A stretch of 48,694 nucleotides of DNA from Thermoleophilia bacterium (GCA_025934255.1 JAICYJ010000021.1:1-48694), one strand, 5' to 3'. Positions 7,476 to 17,071 are shown, numbered from the stretch's first letter. Made by a program: numbers and translations. Notes: generated by a model not told the origin, from the letters alone.

Positions 7476-7539
7476 AGCCTTCCTTTCGCGTGGTCCGGAA
7501 ACCGCGCAGACGCTAGCACGGCGGCGGCGAGTTCCGCCG

Positions 7540-9474
7540 TCAGGTCGAAGGCCCGAACTGCGCGAGCACATCCGGGTCCTCGAGCGTGGAGAGGTCGCCC
7601 GGATCCCCGCCCAGCACGGCCGCGCGCACGGCGCGCCGCACGATCTTCGCGCTGCGCGTCTTCGGCAGCCCCGTCACGAAGCGGATCTGGTCGGGTGCGA
7701 AGGCCTTGCCCAGCTCGGCAACGACCGTTGCCCGCACGTCCGCGCGCAGCGCGTCGTCCGGCTCGACCCCGATCTGCGGGACGCAGAACAGCCATGCCAC
7801 CTCGCCCTTGACCTCGTGTGGTACGCCGATCGCACAGGCCTCGGCCACGCCCGCGCAGCGCACCGCCGCCGATTCGAACTCGGCCGGCCCGATCCGCTTG
7901 CCCGCGACGTTGAGGGTGTCGTCGGATCGCCCGTGCAGGTACCAGTAGCCGTCCGCGTCGACCGACGCCCAGTCGCCGTGGACCCAGATCCCGGGCCAGC
8001 GCGACCAGTACGCGTCCAGGAACCGCTGGCGATCGCCCCAGATGCCGCGGGTCATGGACGGCCACGGCTTGCGGCAGACCAGCTCGCCCACCTCCCCGGG
8101 TGCCACCGGGTTGCCGTCGGGCCCCAGCACGTCCATCGCCATCCCCAGCGACGGCATGCCCAGCGTGCACTCCTTGAGCGGCATCACCGGCATCGGCGAC
8201 AGGAAGCAGGCCGCGACCTCGGTGCCGCCGGACAGGTTGATGATCGGGCAGCGCCGCTCGCCCACCACCTCGAACAGCCAGCGGTAGGGGTCGGGGTTCC
8301 AGGGCTCTCCGGTCGAGGCCAGGATCCGCAGCGAGCTGCGATCGTGCTCCAGCACCGGCGCATCGCCGTGGCCGCGGAGCGCCCGGATCAGCGTGGGGGA
8401 GACGCCCAGCACCGAGATCCGGTGCCGCTCCACCAGCTGCCACAGCCGGCCCGGGCCGGGGTGGTCGGGCGCGCCCTCCGACAGCACCAGCGTCGCCCCA
8501 AGGGCGCCGGCGCCGACCACCTCCCAGGGGCCCATGATCCAGCCCATGTCGGTCACCCACATGAACCGGTCGTCGGCACCGACGTCGGTCTGAAACGCGC
8601 ACTCCTCGGCGATCTTGACCAGGAACCCGCCGTGCACGTGCACCGCGCCCTTGGGCCGCCCCGTGGTGCCGGACGTGTAGATCACCATCATCGGCGTCTC
8701 AGGGTCGAGCGGCGGCGCCGGCAGCTCCGCCGGCTGGCTCGCCACCAGCTCGTGCCAGTGGTGGTCGCGCCCGCCGCGCATCGCCGGCCGCGTGCCCAGC
8801 CGGTCCCAGACCACGACGTGCCGCACCGACGGCGCCTGCTCGAGCGCCGCGTCGGCCACCTCCTTCATCGAGACCGGCCTGCCGCGGCGCGGTACGGCGT
8901 CGGCCGTCAGCAGCGCCACCGCACCCGCGTCCCTCAGCCGCGCCGCAACGGCCGCCGCGCCGAAGCCGGAGAAGATCGGCACGGCGATCGCGCCGATCTT
9001 GCAGATCGCGTAGAAGCCCGCGACCACCTCCACCGACATCGGCAGGAACAGGCCGACCGTCTGGCCGGGCTCCACGCCCAGCTCCAGCAGCGCGTTGCCG
9101 ATGCGGTTGACCTCCGCCTCGAGCTCGCCGTAGCTGACCGTCCGCACCCCGCCGTCCTCGCTCTCCCAGATCACGGCCGTGCGCTCGGGGCTGTCCCGGG
9201 CGTGCCGGTCGACGCAGTTGTGCGTCAGGTTGATCCGGCCGCCGCCGAACCAGCGCGTCCACATCGGGCCGTCGCTCTGGTCGTAGACCTGCGAATAGGG
9301 CGTCGTGAACTCGAACCCCAGATGCGCGACCACGGCGTCCCAGAACCAGCCGATGTCGTCCTGCGCCCGGCGGCCCAGATCGCGCCAGTCGGCGATCCCC
9401 TGCTCGCGCATGAACGCCGTCACCCGGGCGCGATCGACCACGTCCGCCGGAGGCGTCCAGATCACACTTTGCAT
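7540..9474 (-). CDS. AMP-dependent acyl-CoA synthetase (acetyl-CoA synthetase-like)
   Basis: A 644-residue ANL-superfamily ligase that adenylates a carboxylic acid and transfers it to CoA. The P-loop motif YTSGTTGRPKG is at residues 266-276. STGEPWNPDPY and the adenylate-binding LSGGTEVAACF follow. Near the C-terminus, GRSDDTLNVAGKRIGPAEFE marks the hinge, and KTRSAKIVRR holds the catalytic lysine around residue 612. The N-terminal WFGGGRINLTHNCVDRHA segment is characteristic of the acetyl/propionyl-CoA synthetase group, so a short-chain acid is the likely substrate. ATG 9474 starts the gene, divergent from the molybdate regulator, with a TAGGTG repeat in the intergenic space. Confidence 0.9.
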   Translation of the reverse strand: MQSVIWTPPADVVDRARVTAFMREQGIADWRDLGRRAQDDIGWFWDAVVAHLGFEFTTPYSQVYDQSDGPMWTRWFGGGRINLTHNCVDRHARDSPERTAVIWESEDGGVRTVSYGELEAEVNRIGNALLELGVEPGQTVGLFLPMSVEVVAGFYAICKIGAIAVPIFSGFGAAAVAARLRDAGAVALLTADAVPRRGRPVSMKEVADAALEQAPSVRHVVVWDRLGTRPAMRGGRDHHWHELVASQPAELPAPPLDPETPMMVIYTSGTTGRPKGAVHVHGGFLVKIAEECAFQTDVGADDRFMWVTDMGWIMGPWEVVGAGALGATLVLSEGAPDHPGPGRLWQLVERHRISVLGVSPTLIRALRGHGDAPVLEHDRSSLRILASTGEPWNPDPYRWLFEVVGERRCPIINLSGGTEVAACFLSPMPVMPLKECTLGMPSLGMAMDVLGPDGNPVAPGEVGELVCRKPWPSMTRGIWGDRQRFLDAYWSRWPGIWVHGDWASVDADGYWYLHGRSDDTLNVAGKRIGPAEFESAAVRCAGVAEACAIGVPHEVKGEVAWLFCVPQIGVEPDDALRADVRATVVAELGKAFAPDQIRFVTGLPKTRSAKIVRRAVRAAVLGGDPGDLSTLEDPDVLAQFGPST

Positions 9475-9490
9475 AGGTGATACGTAGGTG
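9475..9490. repeat. tandem TAGGTG pair spaced one helical turn, candidate operator
   Basis: TAGGTG occurs at 9475-9480 and again at 9485-9490, exactly 10 bases apart, in the 33-base gap between the divergent acyl-CoA synthetase and the HTH-TOBE regulator gene. The placement suits binding by the adjacent regulator, but this is inference. Confidence 0.35.
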
Positions 9491-9491
9491 C

Positions 9492-9497
9492 TAGCGT
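9492..9497 (+). promoter_or_regulatory. candidate -10 (TAGCGT) for the molybdate operon
   Basis: TAGCGT is followed by 10 nt and then ATG 9508. No SD is seen. It lies directly downstream of the TAGGTG pair, so a protein bound there would contact the promoter. Confidence 0.4.
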
Positions 9498-9507
9498 GCG
9501 CGGTTCT

Positions 9508-9891
9508 ATGGGACGGATGCTACCCGTCGGCGATGCCGCTCGAGCGCTCGGCGTCAGCGTGGACACGCTGCGGCGCTGGGAGCGAAGCGGCCGCATCGCA
9601 ACCGAGCGCGATTCGGCCAACCGGCGCGTCGTCGACGAGGACGAGATCGCGCGGCTGGGCGGCCACGTCGTCCACCACGTCGACGCCTCGCTCTCGGCGC
9701 GCAACCGGTTCGAGGGCGTCGTCATCAGCGTCGAGGTGACCGGCGTGATCGCGCAGGTCGAGATGGAATCCGGCGGCAACCACATCGTGTCCGTGATCAC
9801 GCGAGATGCCGTCGAGGAGCTGGGCCTGGTGCCGGGGGTGAGGGCGGTGGCCACGGTCAAGGCCACCTCGGTGATGGTGGCGCGGCTGTGA
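9508..9891 (+). CDS. molybdate-responsive regulator, MerR-like HTH plus TOBE (Mop) domain
   Basis: A 127-residue protein with two parts. Residues 4-50 are an excisionase/MerR-type winged helix, with LPVGDAARALGVSVDTLRRW and RRVVDEDEIARL. Residues 64-127 are a single TOBE/Mop domain, SARNRFEGVV to the end, which binds molybdate or tungstate. It heads the modABC operon and overlaps modA by one base (TGATG), so it most likely senses oxyanion and controls its own operon. It differs from classical ModE, which has a LysR-like HTH and two Mop domains. GTG 9496 and ATG 9517 are other possible starts; ATG 9508 fits the -10 spacing. Confidence 0.85.
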   Translation: MGRMLPVGDAARALGVSVDTLRRWERSGRIATERDSANRRVVDEDEIARLGGHVVHHVDASLSARNRFEGVVISVEVTGVIAQVEMESGGNHIVSVITRDAVEELGLVPGVRAVATVKATSVMVARL

Positions 9892-10670
9892 TGTCGCGGC
9901 CTGCGCTGCTGGTGCTGGCGCTGCTGGTGGCCGCGGGCTGCGGCAGCGGCTCGGGCTCGTCCGGCGGCAACTCGTCGGCCCCGTCGGGGGGCAAGCTGGT
10001 CGTGTTCGCGGCCTCGTCGCTGATCGACGCCTTCCCCAAGATCGCGACCACCTACCAGCAGCAGCATCCCGGCTGGAAGGTGGACTTCGAGTTCCTGGGA
10101 TCCGATCAGCTGGCCGCGCAGATCGAGCAGGGCGACCCGGCCGACGTCTTCGCCGCGGCCAGCACCAAGTACCCCGAGCAGCTGCAGGGCGAGAAGCTGC
10201 TCGGCCCGACCACCAACTTCGCGACCAACACGCTGGTGCTGGCCACGCCCGCCGACAACCCGGCCGGGATCACGTCCGTCCACGACATCGGCAACGCCAA
10301 GCTGGTGGTGGGCGATCCGAGCGTGCCGATCGGGGCCTACACGCTGACCGTGCTCGACAACCTGGGCATCAACCCCTCCTCGCTGAACATCGTCAGCGAG
10401 GAGGCCAAGGTCACCGACATCGTCACCAAGCTGGAGCTGGGCGAGGCGGACGCCGGGTTCATCTACACCAGCGACGCCAAGACCGCCGGCGACAAGCTGA
10501 AGACCTTCCAGCTGCCGGCCTCCGCCCAGGCCATCGCCACCTATCCGATCGGTATCGTGACGGGCTCGAAAAACGCAAAGGCGGCGCAGCAGTGGATCGA
10601 CTTGGTGATGAGCCCGCAGGGGCAGCAGGTACTGGTACACGACGGATTCGGCCCGGCCCCTTCGAGCTGA
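9891..10670 (+). CDS. modA: molybdate ABC transporter substrate-binding lipoprotein
   Basis: A 259-residue periplasmic-binding-fold protein that captures molybdate or tungstate outside the membrane. The signal peptide ends in the lipobox VAAGC with C17 as lipidated residue, followed by a Gly/Ser-rich linker. The mature protein begins with KLVVFAASSLIDAF, the ModA hallmark containing the ligand-binding serines. GDPADVFAAAS and GEADAGFIYTSDA are also typical. ATG 9891 overlaps the regulator's stop. The 3' end overlaps the start chosen for modB by 79 nt. Confidence 0.95.
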   Translation: MSRPALLVLALLVAAGCGSGSGSSGGNSSAPSGGKLVVFAASSLIDAFPKIATTYQQQHPGWKVDFEFLGSDQLAAQIEQGDPADVFAAASTKYPEQLQGEKLLGPTTNFATNTLVLATPADNPAGITSVHDIGNAKLVVGDPSVPIGAYTLTVLDNLGINPSSLNIVSEEAKVTDIVTKLELGEADAGFIYTSDAKTAGDKLKTFQLPASAQAIATYPIGIVTGSKNAKAAQQWIDLVMSPQGQQVLVHDGFGPAPSS

Positions 10671-11437
10671 TCGGGGCGCTGGCTGCCGGGCTGACGCTGT
10701 CGTTCCTGCTGCTGCCGCTGATCGCGATCTTCCTGCACGGCGACCTCGCGGCCGGCATCCGCTCCGAGGAGGCGCGCGCTGCGCTATGGCTGTCGCTGCA
10801 GCTGAGCCTGGTGTCGCTGGCGGTGATGGTGGTGGTCGGCACGCCGCTCGCCTACCTGCTGGCGACCCGCTCCTTTCCCAGCCGCTCGCTGGTGATGACC
10901 GCGGTCGAGCTGCCCCTGGTGCTGCCCCCGGCCGTGGCCGGCATCGGCCTGCTGATGGCGTTCGGGCGGCGTGGCCTGCTCGGCCACCAGCTGGCGCTGG
11001 CCGGCATCTCGATCCCGTTCACGCGGCTGGCGGTGGTGATGGCGATGACCTTCGTCGCCTCCCCGCTCTACATCCGCCAGGCGGTGTCGGCCTTCGAGGC
11101 GGTCGACACCACGCTGCTGGAGGCGTCCCGCACCCTGGGCGCGGGCAGCGGCCGCACCTTCCGGCGGGTTGCACTGCCGCTCGCGGGCAGCGGGCTGGGC
11201 GCCGGCATGGCGCTGGGATGGGCGCGCGCCGTGGGCGAGTTCGGCGCCACCATCATCTTCGCCGGCAGCCTCACGGGCGTTACGCGCACCGCACCGATCG
11301 AGATCTACCTGGGCCTGTCCGACAACCTGGACGCCGGGCTGGCGACGGCCGCGGTGCTGATCGCCGCCAGCGGCGGCGTGCTTCTGACCGTCAAGCTGCT
11401 CGGCGTGGGGAGGGCACGGCGCTTCACGCCTCTGTGA
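10592..11437 (+). CDS. modB: molybdate ABC transporter permease
   Basis: A 281-residue membrane component with about five to six transmembrane helices. It has the cytoplasmic EAA loop, EASRTLGAGSGRTFRRVALP, which docks on ModC. FGRRGLLG and RAVGEFGATIIFAG are typical of ModB. The only standard start in frame before the first membrane helix is GTG 10592, which lies inside modA and adds about 23 hydrophilic residues; a shorter form would need a CTG or ATT start. The stop overlaps the GTG of modC (GTGA), so the two are translationally coupled. Confidence 0.9.
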   Translation: MDRLGDEPAGAAGTGTRRIRPGPFELIGALAAGLTLSFLLLPLIAIFLHGDLAAGIRSEEARAALWLSLQLSLVSLAVMVVVGTPLAYLLATRSFPSRSLVMTAVELPLVLPPAVAGIGLLMAFGRRGLLGHQLALAGISIPFTRLAVVMAMTFVASPLYIRQAVSAFEAVDTTLLEASRTLGAGSGRTFRRVALPLAGSGLGAGMALGWARAVGEFGATIIFAGSLTGVTRTAPIEIYLGLSDNLDAGLATAAVLIAASGGVLLTVKLLGVGRARRFTPL

Positions 11438-12423
11438 CACGCGAGCTGCGCAGTTTCACGCTGCACGTGGAGCTCGACGTCGACGGCGTGCTGGCCGTCG
11501 TCGGTCCCTCCGGTGCCGGCAAGTCGACGCTGCTGCGCCTGATCGCCGGGCTCGATGCGCCCTCGCGCGGCCGCATCGAATGCGACGGCGACCTCTGGTT
11601 CGGCGAGGGGCGCGATCTGCCGCCGGAGCGGCGCCGTTGCGGGTTCGTGTTCCAGGACTACGCGCTGTTCCCGCACATGACGGTGCGCCAGAACGTCGCC
11701 TACGGCGCCGACGGCACGGACATCGATCCACTGCTCGACCGGGTCGGGATCGGGCACCTGGCGTCTGCCCGCCCGCCGCGGCTGTCCGGCGGCGAGCGGC
11801 AGCGGGTGGCGCTGGCGCGGGCGCTCGCGCTGCAGCCCCAGGCGCTGTTGCTGGACGAGCCGCTGTCGGCGCTCGATCCGGCCACGCGCGGCGCGGTCGC
11901 AGCGGAGCTGGCCGCGGTGCTGCGGGATGCGGCCGTGCCCGCCATCGTCGTCACGCACGCCTACGACGAGGCGGTGTCGCTGGCCGGCCGGGTGGCCGTG
12001 ATCGAGCAGGGGCGGGTCGTGCAGGAGGGCACGCCACGCGAGCTGTTGGAGGCGCCGCTGACCTCGTTCGTCGCGGAGTTCGCGGGCACCAACTACCTGC
12101 CGGGGACGGCGTCCGGCGGCCAGGTGCACCTCGACCGCGGCGGCTCGGTCAGGATCGCGGGCGATGCATCCGGGCGGGTCGCGGTGCTGGTCGCCCCATG
12201 GGAGATAACGCTCTCGCTGGCTCCGGTCGACGACTCCGCCCAGAACCACATCGCCGGCGCGATCGAGCGGGTGGTGCCGATGGGAAACCGGGTGCGCGTC
12301 ACCATCGACGGCATCGCCGCCGAGATCACGCCCGAGTCGGCGGAGCGGCTGGCGCTCCAGCCGGGGGTGCGGGTGATCGCCTCGTGGAAGGCCACCAGCA
12401 CCAGGATCCTCGCCACCGGATAG
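11434..12423 (+). CDS. modC: molybdate ABC transporter ATP-binding protein
   Basis: A 329-residue ATPase that powers molybdate import. Walker A GPSGAGKST is at residues 24-32, the Q-loop is in FVFQDYALFP, the signature LSGGE is at 117-121, Walker B LLLDEP is at 138-143, and the switch histidine is in VVTHAYDEA. A C-terminal Mop/TOBE domain (about 265-325) with NRVRVTIDGI adds a second oxyanion-sensing module to the operon, besides that of the regulator. GTG 11434 overlaps the modB stop. Its own stop codon TAG (12421-12423) is also part of a candidate -10 for the next gene. Confidence 0.95.
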   Translation: MTRELRSFTLHVELDVDGVLAVVGPSGAGKSTLLRLIAGLDAPSRGRIECDGDLWFGEGRDLPPERRRCGFVFQDYALFPHMTVRQNVAYGADGTDIDPLLDRVGIGHLASARPPRLSGGERQRVALARALALQPQALLLDEPLSALDPATRGAVAAELAAVLRDAAVPAIVVTHAYDEAVSLAGRVAVIEQGRVVQEGTPRELLEAPLTSFVAEFAGTNYLPGTASGGQVHLDRGGSVRIAGDASGRVAVLVAPWEITLSLAPVDDSAQNHIAGAIERVVPMGNRVRVTIDGIAAEITPESAERLALQPGVRVIASWKATSTRILATG

Positions 12424-12426
12424 GGT
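12421..12426 (+). promoter_or_regulatory. candidate leaderless -10 (TAGGGT) for glycerate kinase
   Basis: TAGGGT is followed by 7 nt and GTG 12434. Its first three bases are the stop codon of modC. This could be chance, since the gene may also be read through from modC. Confidence 0.3.
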
Positions 12427-12433
12427 CGCGCGA

Positions 12434-13405
12434 GTGCGGGTCGTGATCGCGCCGGACAAGCTGAAGGGCACCTACAGCGCCGATCAGGCGGCGCAGGCGC
12501 TTGCGCGGGGATGGGAGTCGCGCAGGCAGGACGATCTGCGGCTGGTTCCGCTGGCCGACGGCGGCGAGGGCACGGCGGCGGCGCTGCTGGCGGCGCGCGG
12601 CGGAACCTGGCGGGTCGCCCCAGCGCACGACGCGCGCGGCCGCCCGGTCGAGGCCCGGTACGCGGACCTGGGCGGCGGCCAGGCGGCGCTGGACGTGGCC
12701 GAGGCCTGCGGCATGTGGCGGGTTGCCGACCTGGCGCCGGATCCGCTGGAGTCAACGTCGCTGGGTGCCGGCGAGCTGATCGGCCGGGCGATCGGGGATG
12801 GCTGTACGCGGATCATCGTCGGCGTCGGCGGCACCGCCACCACCGACGGCGGTGCCGGCCTGCGGCAGGGGCTGGGGAGTGTGCCCGAGGGCGTGTCACT
12901 GGTGGCGGCGCTGGACGTGGACAACCCGCTGCTGGGTGCGACCGGCGCGGCCGCGGTGTACGGGCCGCAGAAGGGCGCGAGCCCGCGGCAGGTGGCCGAG
13001 CTGGAGCGGCGTCTGGCCGCCCTTCAGCTGACATCGGCGGGACGGCCCGGCGCCGGCGCCGGCGGCGGCATCGGCGCGATGCTGATGGAGCTGGGCGCCG
13101 AGGCGGTGCCGGGCGCCCGGCTGGTGCTGGACGAGGTCGGCTTCGACCGAGCCCTGGCCGGGGCCGACCTCTGCATCACCGGCGAGGGCCGGATCGACGC
13201 CCAGACGCTGCGCGGCAAGGTGGTGTCGGCGGTGGCGCAGCGCTGCCGCAGCGGCGGCGTGACCTGCATCGCCGTGGGCGGCATCGTCGAGGTGGAGGCG
13301 GCGGCCGCGCTCGCGGAGCTGGGCACTGACACCCTGCAGCAGGGTGACCTCGAAGCGGCCGGCGCCGAGCTGGCGGCGAGGCTACTGGGCGGTGGCCGGC
13401 TGTGA
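12434..13405 (+). CDS. glycerate kinase (GarK/GlxK family)
   Basis: A 323-residue kinase that phosphorylates D-glycerate to 2- or 3-phosphoglycerate, feeding lower glycolysis. The N-terminus VVIAPDKLKGTYSADQAA and PLADGGEGT, and further on GVGGTATTDGGAG and GEGRIDAQTLRGK, are the diagnostic motifs of the class I family. Length is slightly below the usual 370-380 because the middle loop is short. It starts 10 nt after modC, with no obvious functional link. Its last 24 bases overlap the end of htpX on the other strand. Confidence 0.93.
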   Translation: MRVVIAPDKLKGTYSADQAAQALARGWESRRQDDLRLVPLADGGEGTAAALLAARGGTWRVAPAHDARGRPVEARYADLGGGQAALDVAEACGMWRVADLAPDPLESTSLGAGELIGRAIGDGCTRIIVGVGGTATTDGGAGLRQGLGSVPEGVSLVAALDVDNPLLGATGAAAVYGPQKGASPRQVAELERRLAALQLTSAGRPGAGAGGGIGAMLMELGAEAVPGARLVLDEVGFDRALAGADLCITGEGRIDAQTLRGKVVSAVAQRCRSGGVTCIAVGGIVEVEAAAALAELGTDTLQQGDLEAAGAELAARLLGGGRL

Positions 13406-14323
13406 GGCCGGAGCCGGGAGGGTGAACCCGCCCATCTTCTCCAGCACCGCGATCCGGTCCTCCAGCGGCGGGTGCGTGTCGAACATCCCGCCCAGGCTGG
13501 AACGCAGCCCCTTGTGGTCTCGCAGCGGCGACTCGATGTAGAGGTGCGCCGTGGCGCGCGTGACCGTGTGCAGCGGCTGCGTGTCGTCGCGCAGCGCGGC
13601 CAGCGCCATCGCCAGTCCCTCGGCATCGCCCGTGATCTCCACGGCGCTGGCGTCGGCCAGGTACTCGCGGCGGCGCGACAGCGACATCTGCAGCAGCGTT
13701 GCTCCGACCGGGGCCAGCACCGCTGCCGCCAGGCCTACGATCACGCCGACCGCGCCCAGGCCGCCCTCACGCTCGTCGCTGCCGCCGCCGAAGATCGTGA
13801 TTCGCATCAGCAGGTCGGAGGCCAGCGCGATCACGCCCACCAGCACCGCGGCCAGGCTCATCAGCCGTACGTCGCGGTTCCGGATGTGCGACACCTCGTG
13901 CGCCAGCAAGCCCTCCAGCTCGCGCTTGTCCATCATCTTGGCCAGGCCGGTGGTGACGGCGACGTACGCGTGGTCGGGGTCGCGGCCGGCCGCGAACGCG
14001 TTGGGCGAGGGATCGTCGATCATGTACAGGTCGGGGGTCTTGGCCAGGCCGGCCGCGATGCCCACGTTCTCGAGCGCCCGGTACAGCTCCGGCTGCTGCT
14101 CCTTGGTGACCTTGTGGGCACCGGATGCGGCGGCGATCATGGCACCGGCCGCGAACCACGAGACGATGCCGTAGACGATCGCGATGATGCCGATGAACCC
14201 GGCCACACCGGGCTGGAAGGCGAAGTAGACGGCGGCAGTAAAGATGCCCACCAGGATCGCGAACCCGAACAGCACGAAGGTCGTTCGCACCCGGTTCGCG
14301 CGGATCTGCTGCTGCAGCGTCAT
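13382..14323 (-). CDS. htpX: M48 family zinc metalloprotease HtpX
   Basis: A 313-residue membrane-bound protease for quality control of membrane proteins. Two N-terminal transmembrane helices (about 14-35 and 40-65) precede the zinc motif HEVSH at residues 142-146, and two more hydrophobic segments follow around 155-215. The third zinc ligand is probably the glutamate in SRRREYLADASAVE. It starts one base after the lemA stop, an arrangement seen in many bacteria in which LemA and HtpX are paired. The 3' end overlaps glycerate kinase by 24 bases, tail to tail. Confidence 0.94.
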   Translation of the reverse strand: MTLQQQIRANRVRTTFVLFGFAILVGIFTAAVYFAFQPGVAGFIGIIAIVYGIVSWFAAGAMIAAASGAHKVTKEQQPELYRALENVGIAAGLAKTPDLYMIDDPSPNAFAAGRDPDHAYVAVTTGLAKMMDKRELEGLLAHEVSHIRNRDVRLMSLAAVLVGVIALASDLLMRITIFGGGSDEREGGLGAVGVIVGLAAAVLAPVGATLLQMSLSRRREYLADASAVEITGDAEGLAMALAALRDDTQPLHTVTRATAHLYIESPLRDHKGLRSSLGGMFDTHPPLEDRIAVLEKMGGFTLPAPASQPATAQ

Positions 14324-14324
14324 G

Positions 14325-14879
14325 TCACACCGAGACGGCGACGGGGGCGCGGTCGCCGTCGTCGTCGAGCCGGAAGAACTCGCGCGGGCTGAAACCGAAG
14401 GTGCCGGCGACCACGCTGGCGGGGAACGTCTGCTGCCCGGTGTTGTAGGCCTGCACCACGGTGTTGTAGTAGCGGCGCGCGGCCGCGATCTTGTCCTCGG
14501 TGTCGGTCAGCTCGTCCTGCAGCCGCTTGAAGTTCTCGCTGGCCCGCAGCTGCGGGTAGGCCTCGGCCACGGCGAACAGCCGGCCCAGCGCCGCCCCCGT
14601 CTTGCCGGCCGCATCTGCCGCGCCGGCCACCCCCTGCGCCGACAGCGTGCTGGCCCGGGCCTGGGCCAGCTCCTCGAACAGGCCCGACTCGTGCGCCGCG
14701 TAGGCCTTCACGGACTCCACCAGGTTGGGGATCAGGTCGGCGCGCCGCTTCAGCTGGATGTCGATCCCCGAGAAGCCCTGGTCGGTCTCGTTGCGCAGCC
14801 GCACCAGCCGGTTGTAGGTGTACATCAGCCACCCCAGCACCAGCACGACCAGCACGACGATCACGATCACGACGATCAC
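14325..14879 (-). CDS. LemA family protein
   Basis: A 184-residue protein with one N-terminal membrane helix, rich in valine and isoleucine (residues 1-20), followed by a long helical bundle. YTYNRLVRLRNETDQGFSGI, LKRRADLIPNLVESVKAYA and FSPREFF are the family signatures. The function is not known in detail; it acts with HtpX in envelope maintenance in several bacteria. GTG 14879 is preceded by TAGGCT and 7 nt, with no SD, suggesting a leaderless transcript that also carries htpX. Confidence 0.92.
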   Translation of the reverse strand: MIVVIVIVVLVVLVLGWLMYTYNRLVRLRNETDQGFSGIDIQLKRRADLIPNLVESVKAYAAHESGLFEELAQARASTLSAQGVAGAADAAGKTGAALGRLFAVAEAYPQLRASENFKRLQDELTDTEDKIAAARRYYNTVVQAYNTGQQTFPASVVAGTFGFSPREFFRLDDDGDRAPVAVSV

Positions 14880-14886
14880 GAACAGA

Positions 14887-14892
14887 AGCCTA
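14887..14892 (-). promoter_or_regulatory. candidate leaderless -10 (TAGGCT) for lemA-htpX
   Basis: TAGGCT on the minus strand is followed by TCTGTTC (7 nt) and GTG 14879. No SD sequence is present. Confidence 0.5.
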
Positions 14893-14907
14893 CCGGGCCG
14901 GCGCGAC

Positions 14908-14913
14908 TACAAT
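14908..14913 (+). promoter_or_regulatory. candidate -10 (TACAAT) for fbaB
   Basis: TACAAT is a good match to the sigma-70 type -10 and lies 42 nt before ATG 14956, giving a leader of about 35 nt. The purine-rich GGCGGGGG before the start could be the ribosome-binding site. No -35 is clear. It is divergent from the lemA promoter 16 bases away. Confidence 0.45.
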
Positions 14914-14955
14914 GGTGATACCAGAAACGGTTGAATTCCAGGCGGGGGTGCGCAG

Positions 14956-16012
<1,057 letters not shown>

Positions 16013-16026
<14 letters not shown>

Positions 16027-16987
16027 GAGAGTCCACCTGCATGGCCGCGCCGATGGCGCCGCCGAGGTCGCCGAGCTCGGCAAGGACCACCTGCGGCGGG
16101 TGGTCGTCGACGAACAGGTGCGGCAGCATCTGCTCGCGGATCCTCGCCACGTAGGGCTCGCCCAGCCGTGAACCGAGGCCGCCGCCGATCACCACGGCCT
16201 CGAAGTCCATCAGGTTGACAGCCGAGGCGATGCCGGCGGCGAGGGCGTCGATGGCCCGCTCGATCAGTTCTTGGGCCATCGCGTCCTTCTGCTCCAGGGC
16301 ACGGGCCCAGACGCCGCTCGAGAGCGTGTCGCGCTCGCGCTTCTCCATGATCTTGAACAGGTCGGTGTGGTGGCCCTTGTCGTGCAGCTCCCGGGCGTGC
16401 AGTTCCATCGCCTTGCGGCCGGCGTAGGCCTCGACGCAACCGTTTCGGCCGCACGTGCAGCGCGCGCCGTTCAGCTTCACGACCATGTGGCCGAACTCCC
16501 CGGCAGCACCTCGTCCCGACCAGGGCTCGTGGTTGAGGATGATGCCGCTGCCGACGCCGGTGCCCCAGAACACGCCCAGCAGCGAGGCATGTCCGCGCCC
16601 CGCGCCCAGCCGGGCCTCCGCCAGAGTGGCCACGTCCACATCGTTGCCCAGCCGCACACGCACGCCGCCCAGCGGCTCGCCGACGGCGTTTGCCAGCGGG
16701 AAGCTGCCCGTCCAGTCAGGCGTGACGTTGCGGGCCTGGGTGACGGTGCCGGCCTCGTCATCGGCCACGCCGGGCGAGCCGATTCCGATGCCCTCGAGCA
16801 GGCTTGGCGCACCGCCTGCTCCCTCCAGCGCCTCACGGATCGCCGCGACGATGCCGTCGGCGACACCCTGCGGCCCATCGTCCTTGGGAGTGGGGTGGCG
16901 GGCCTGTCCCAGCACGGTGTGCTGGTCGTCGGTCACCACGGACTGGATCTTGGTGCCGCCCAGGTCGACACCCGCTCGCAATGGCAT
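16013..16987 (-). CDS. ROK family glucokinase
   Basis: A 324-residue sugar kinase, most likely for glucose. VDLGGTKI at the N-terminus binds ATP phosphate, D116 in GNDVDV is the catalytic base position, EFGHM (164-168) contacts the sugar, and the ROK zinc motif CxCGxxGCxE is complete with C177, C179 and C184. It lacks an N-terminal winged helix, so it is a kinase rather than a ROK repressor. ATG 16987 has GAAGGGAG upstream. It is divergent from the pentose phosphate operon; the shared 129-base region holds an inverted repeat over its -10. Confidence 0.93.
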
Positions 16988-17011
16988 AAGCGGACTCCCT
17001 TCGGGGTATGA

Positions 17012-17028
17012 CCAATCTAGATGATTGG
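17012..17028. promoter_or_regulatory. inverted repeat CCAATC-n5-GATTGG, candidate operator
   Basis: A perfect 6-bp inverted repeat with a TAGAT spacer, 25 bases upstream of the glucokinase start and 88 bases upstream of the transketolase start. On the minus strand it contains TAGATT (17019-17014), a plausible -10 for glucokinase. The position over a divergent sugar-gene promoter fits a repressor site, but no regulator gene is adjacent. Confidence 0.4.
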
Positions 17029-17071
17029 CCTCCGGTACCCCGTCGCAGCCGTTGCGGGGGCCGGTGATAAC

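Noticed and set aside
9475..9507. Molybdenum-cofactor riboswitch upstream of the mod operon
   Set aside because: The 33-base gap is far too short, and a protein regulator with a TOBE domain already heads the operon.
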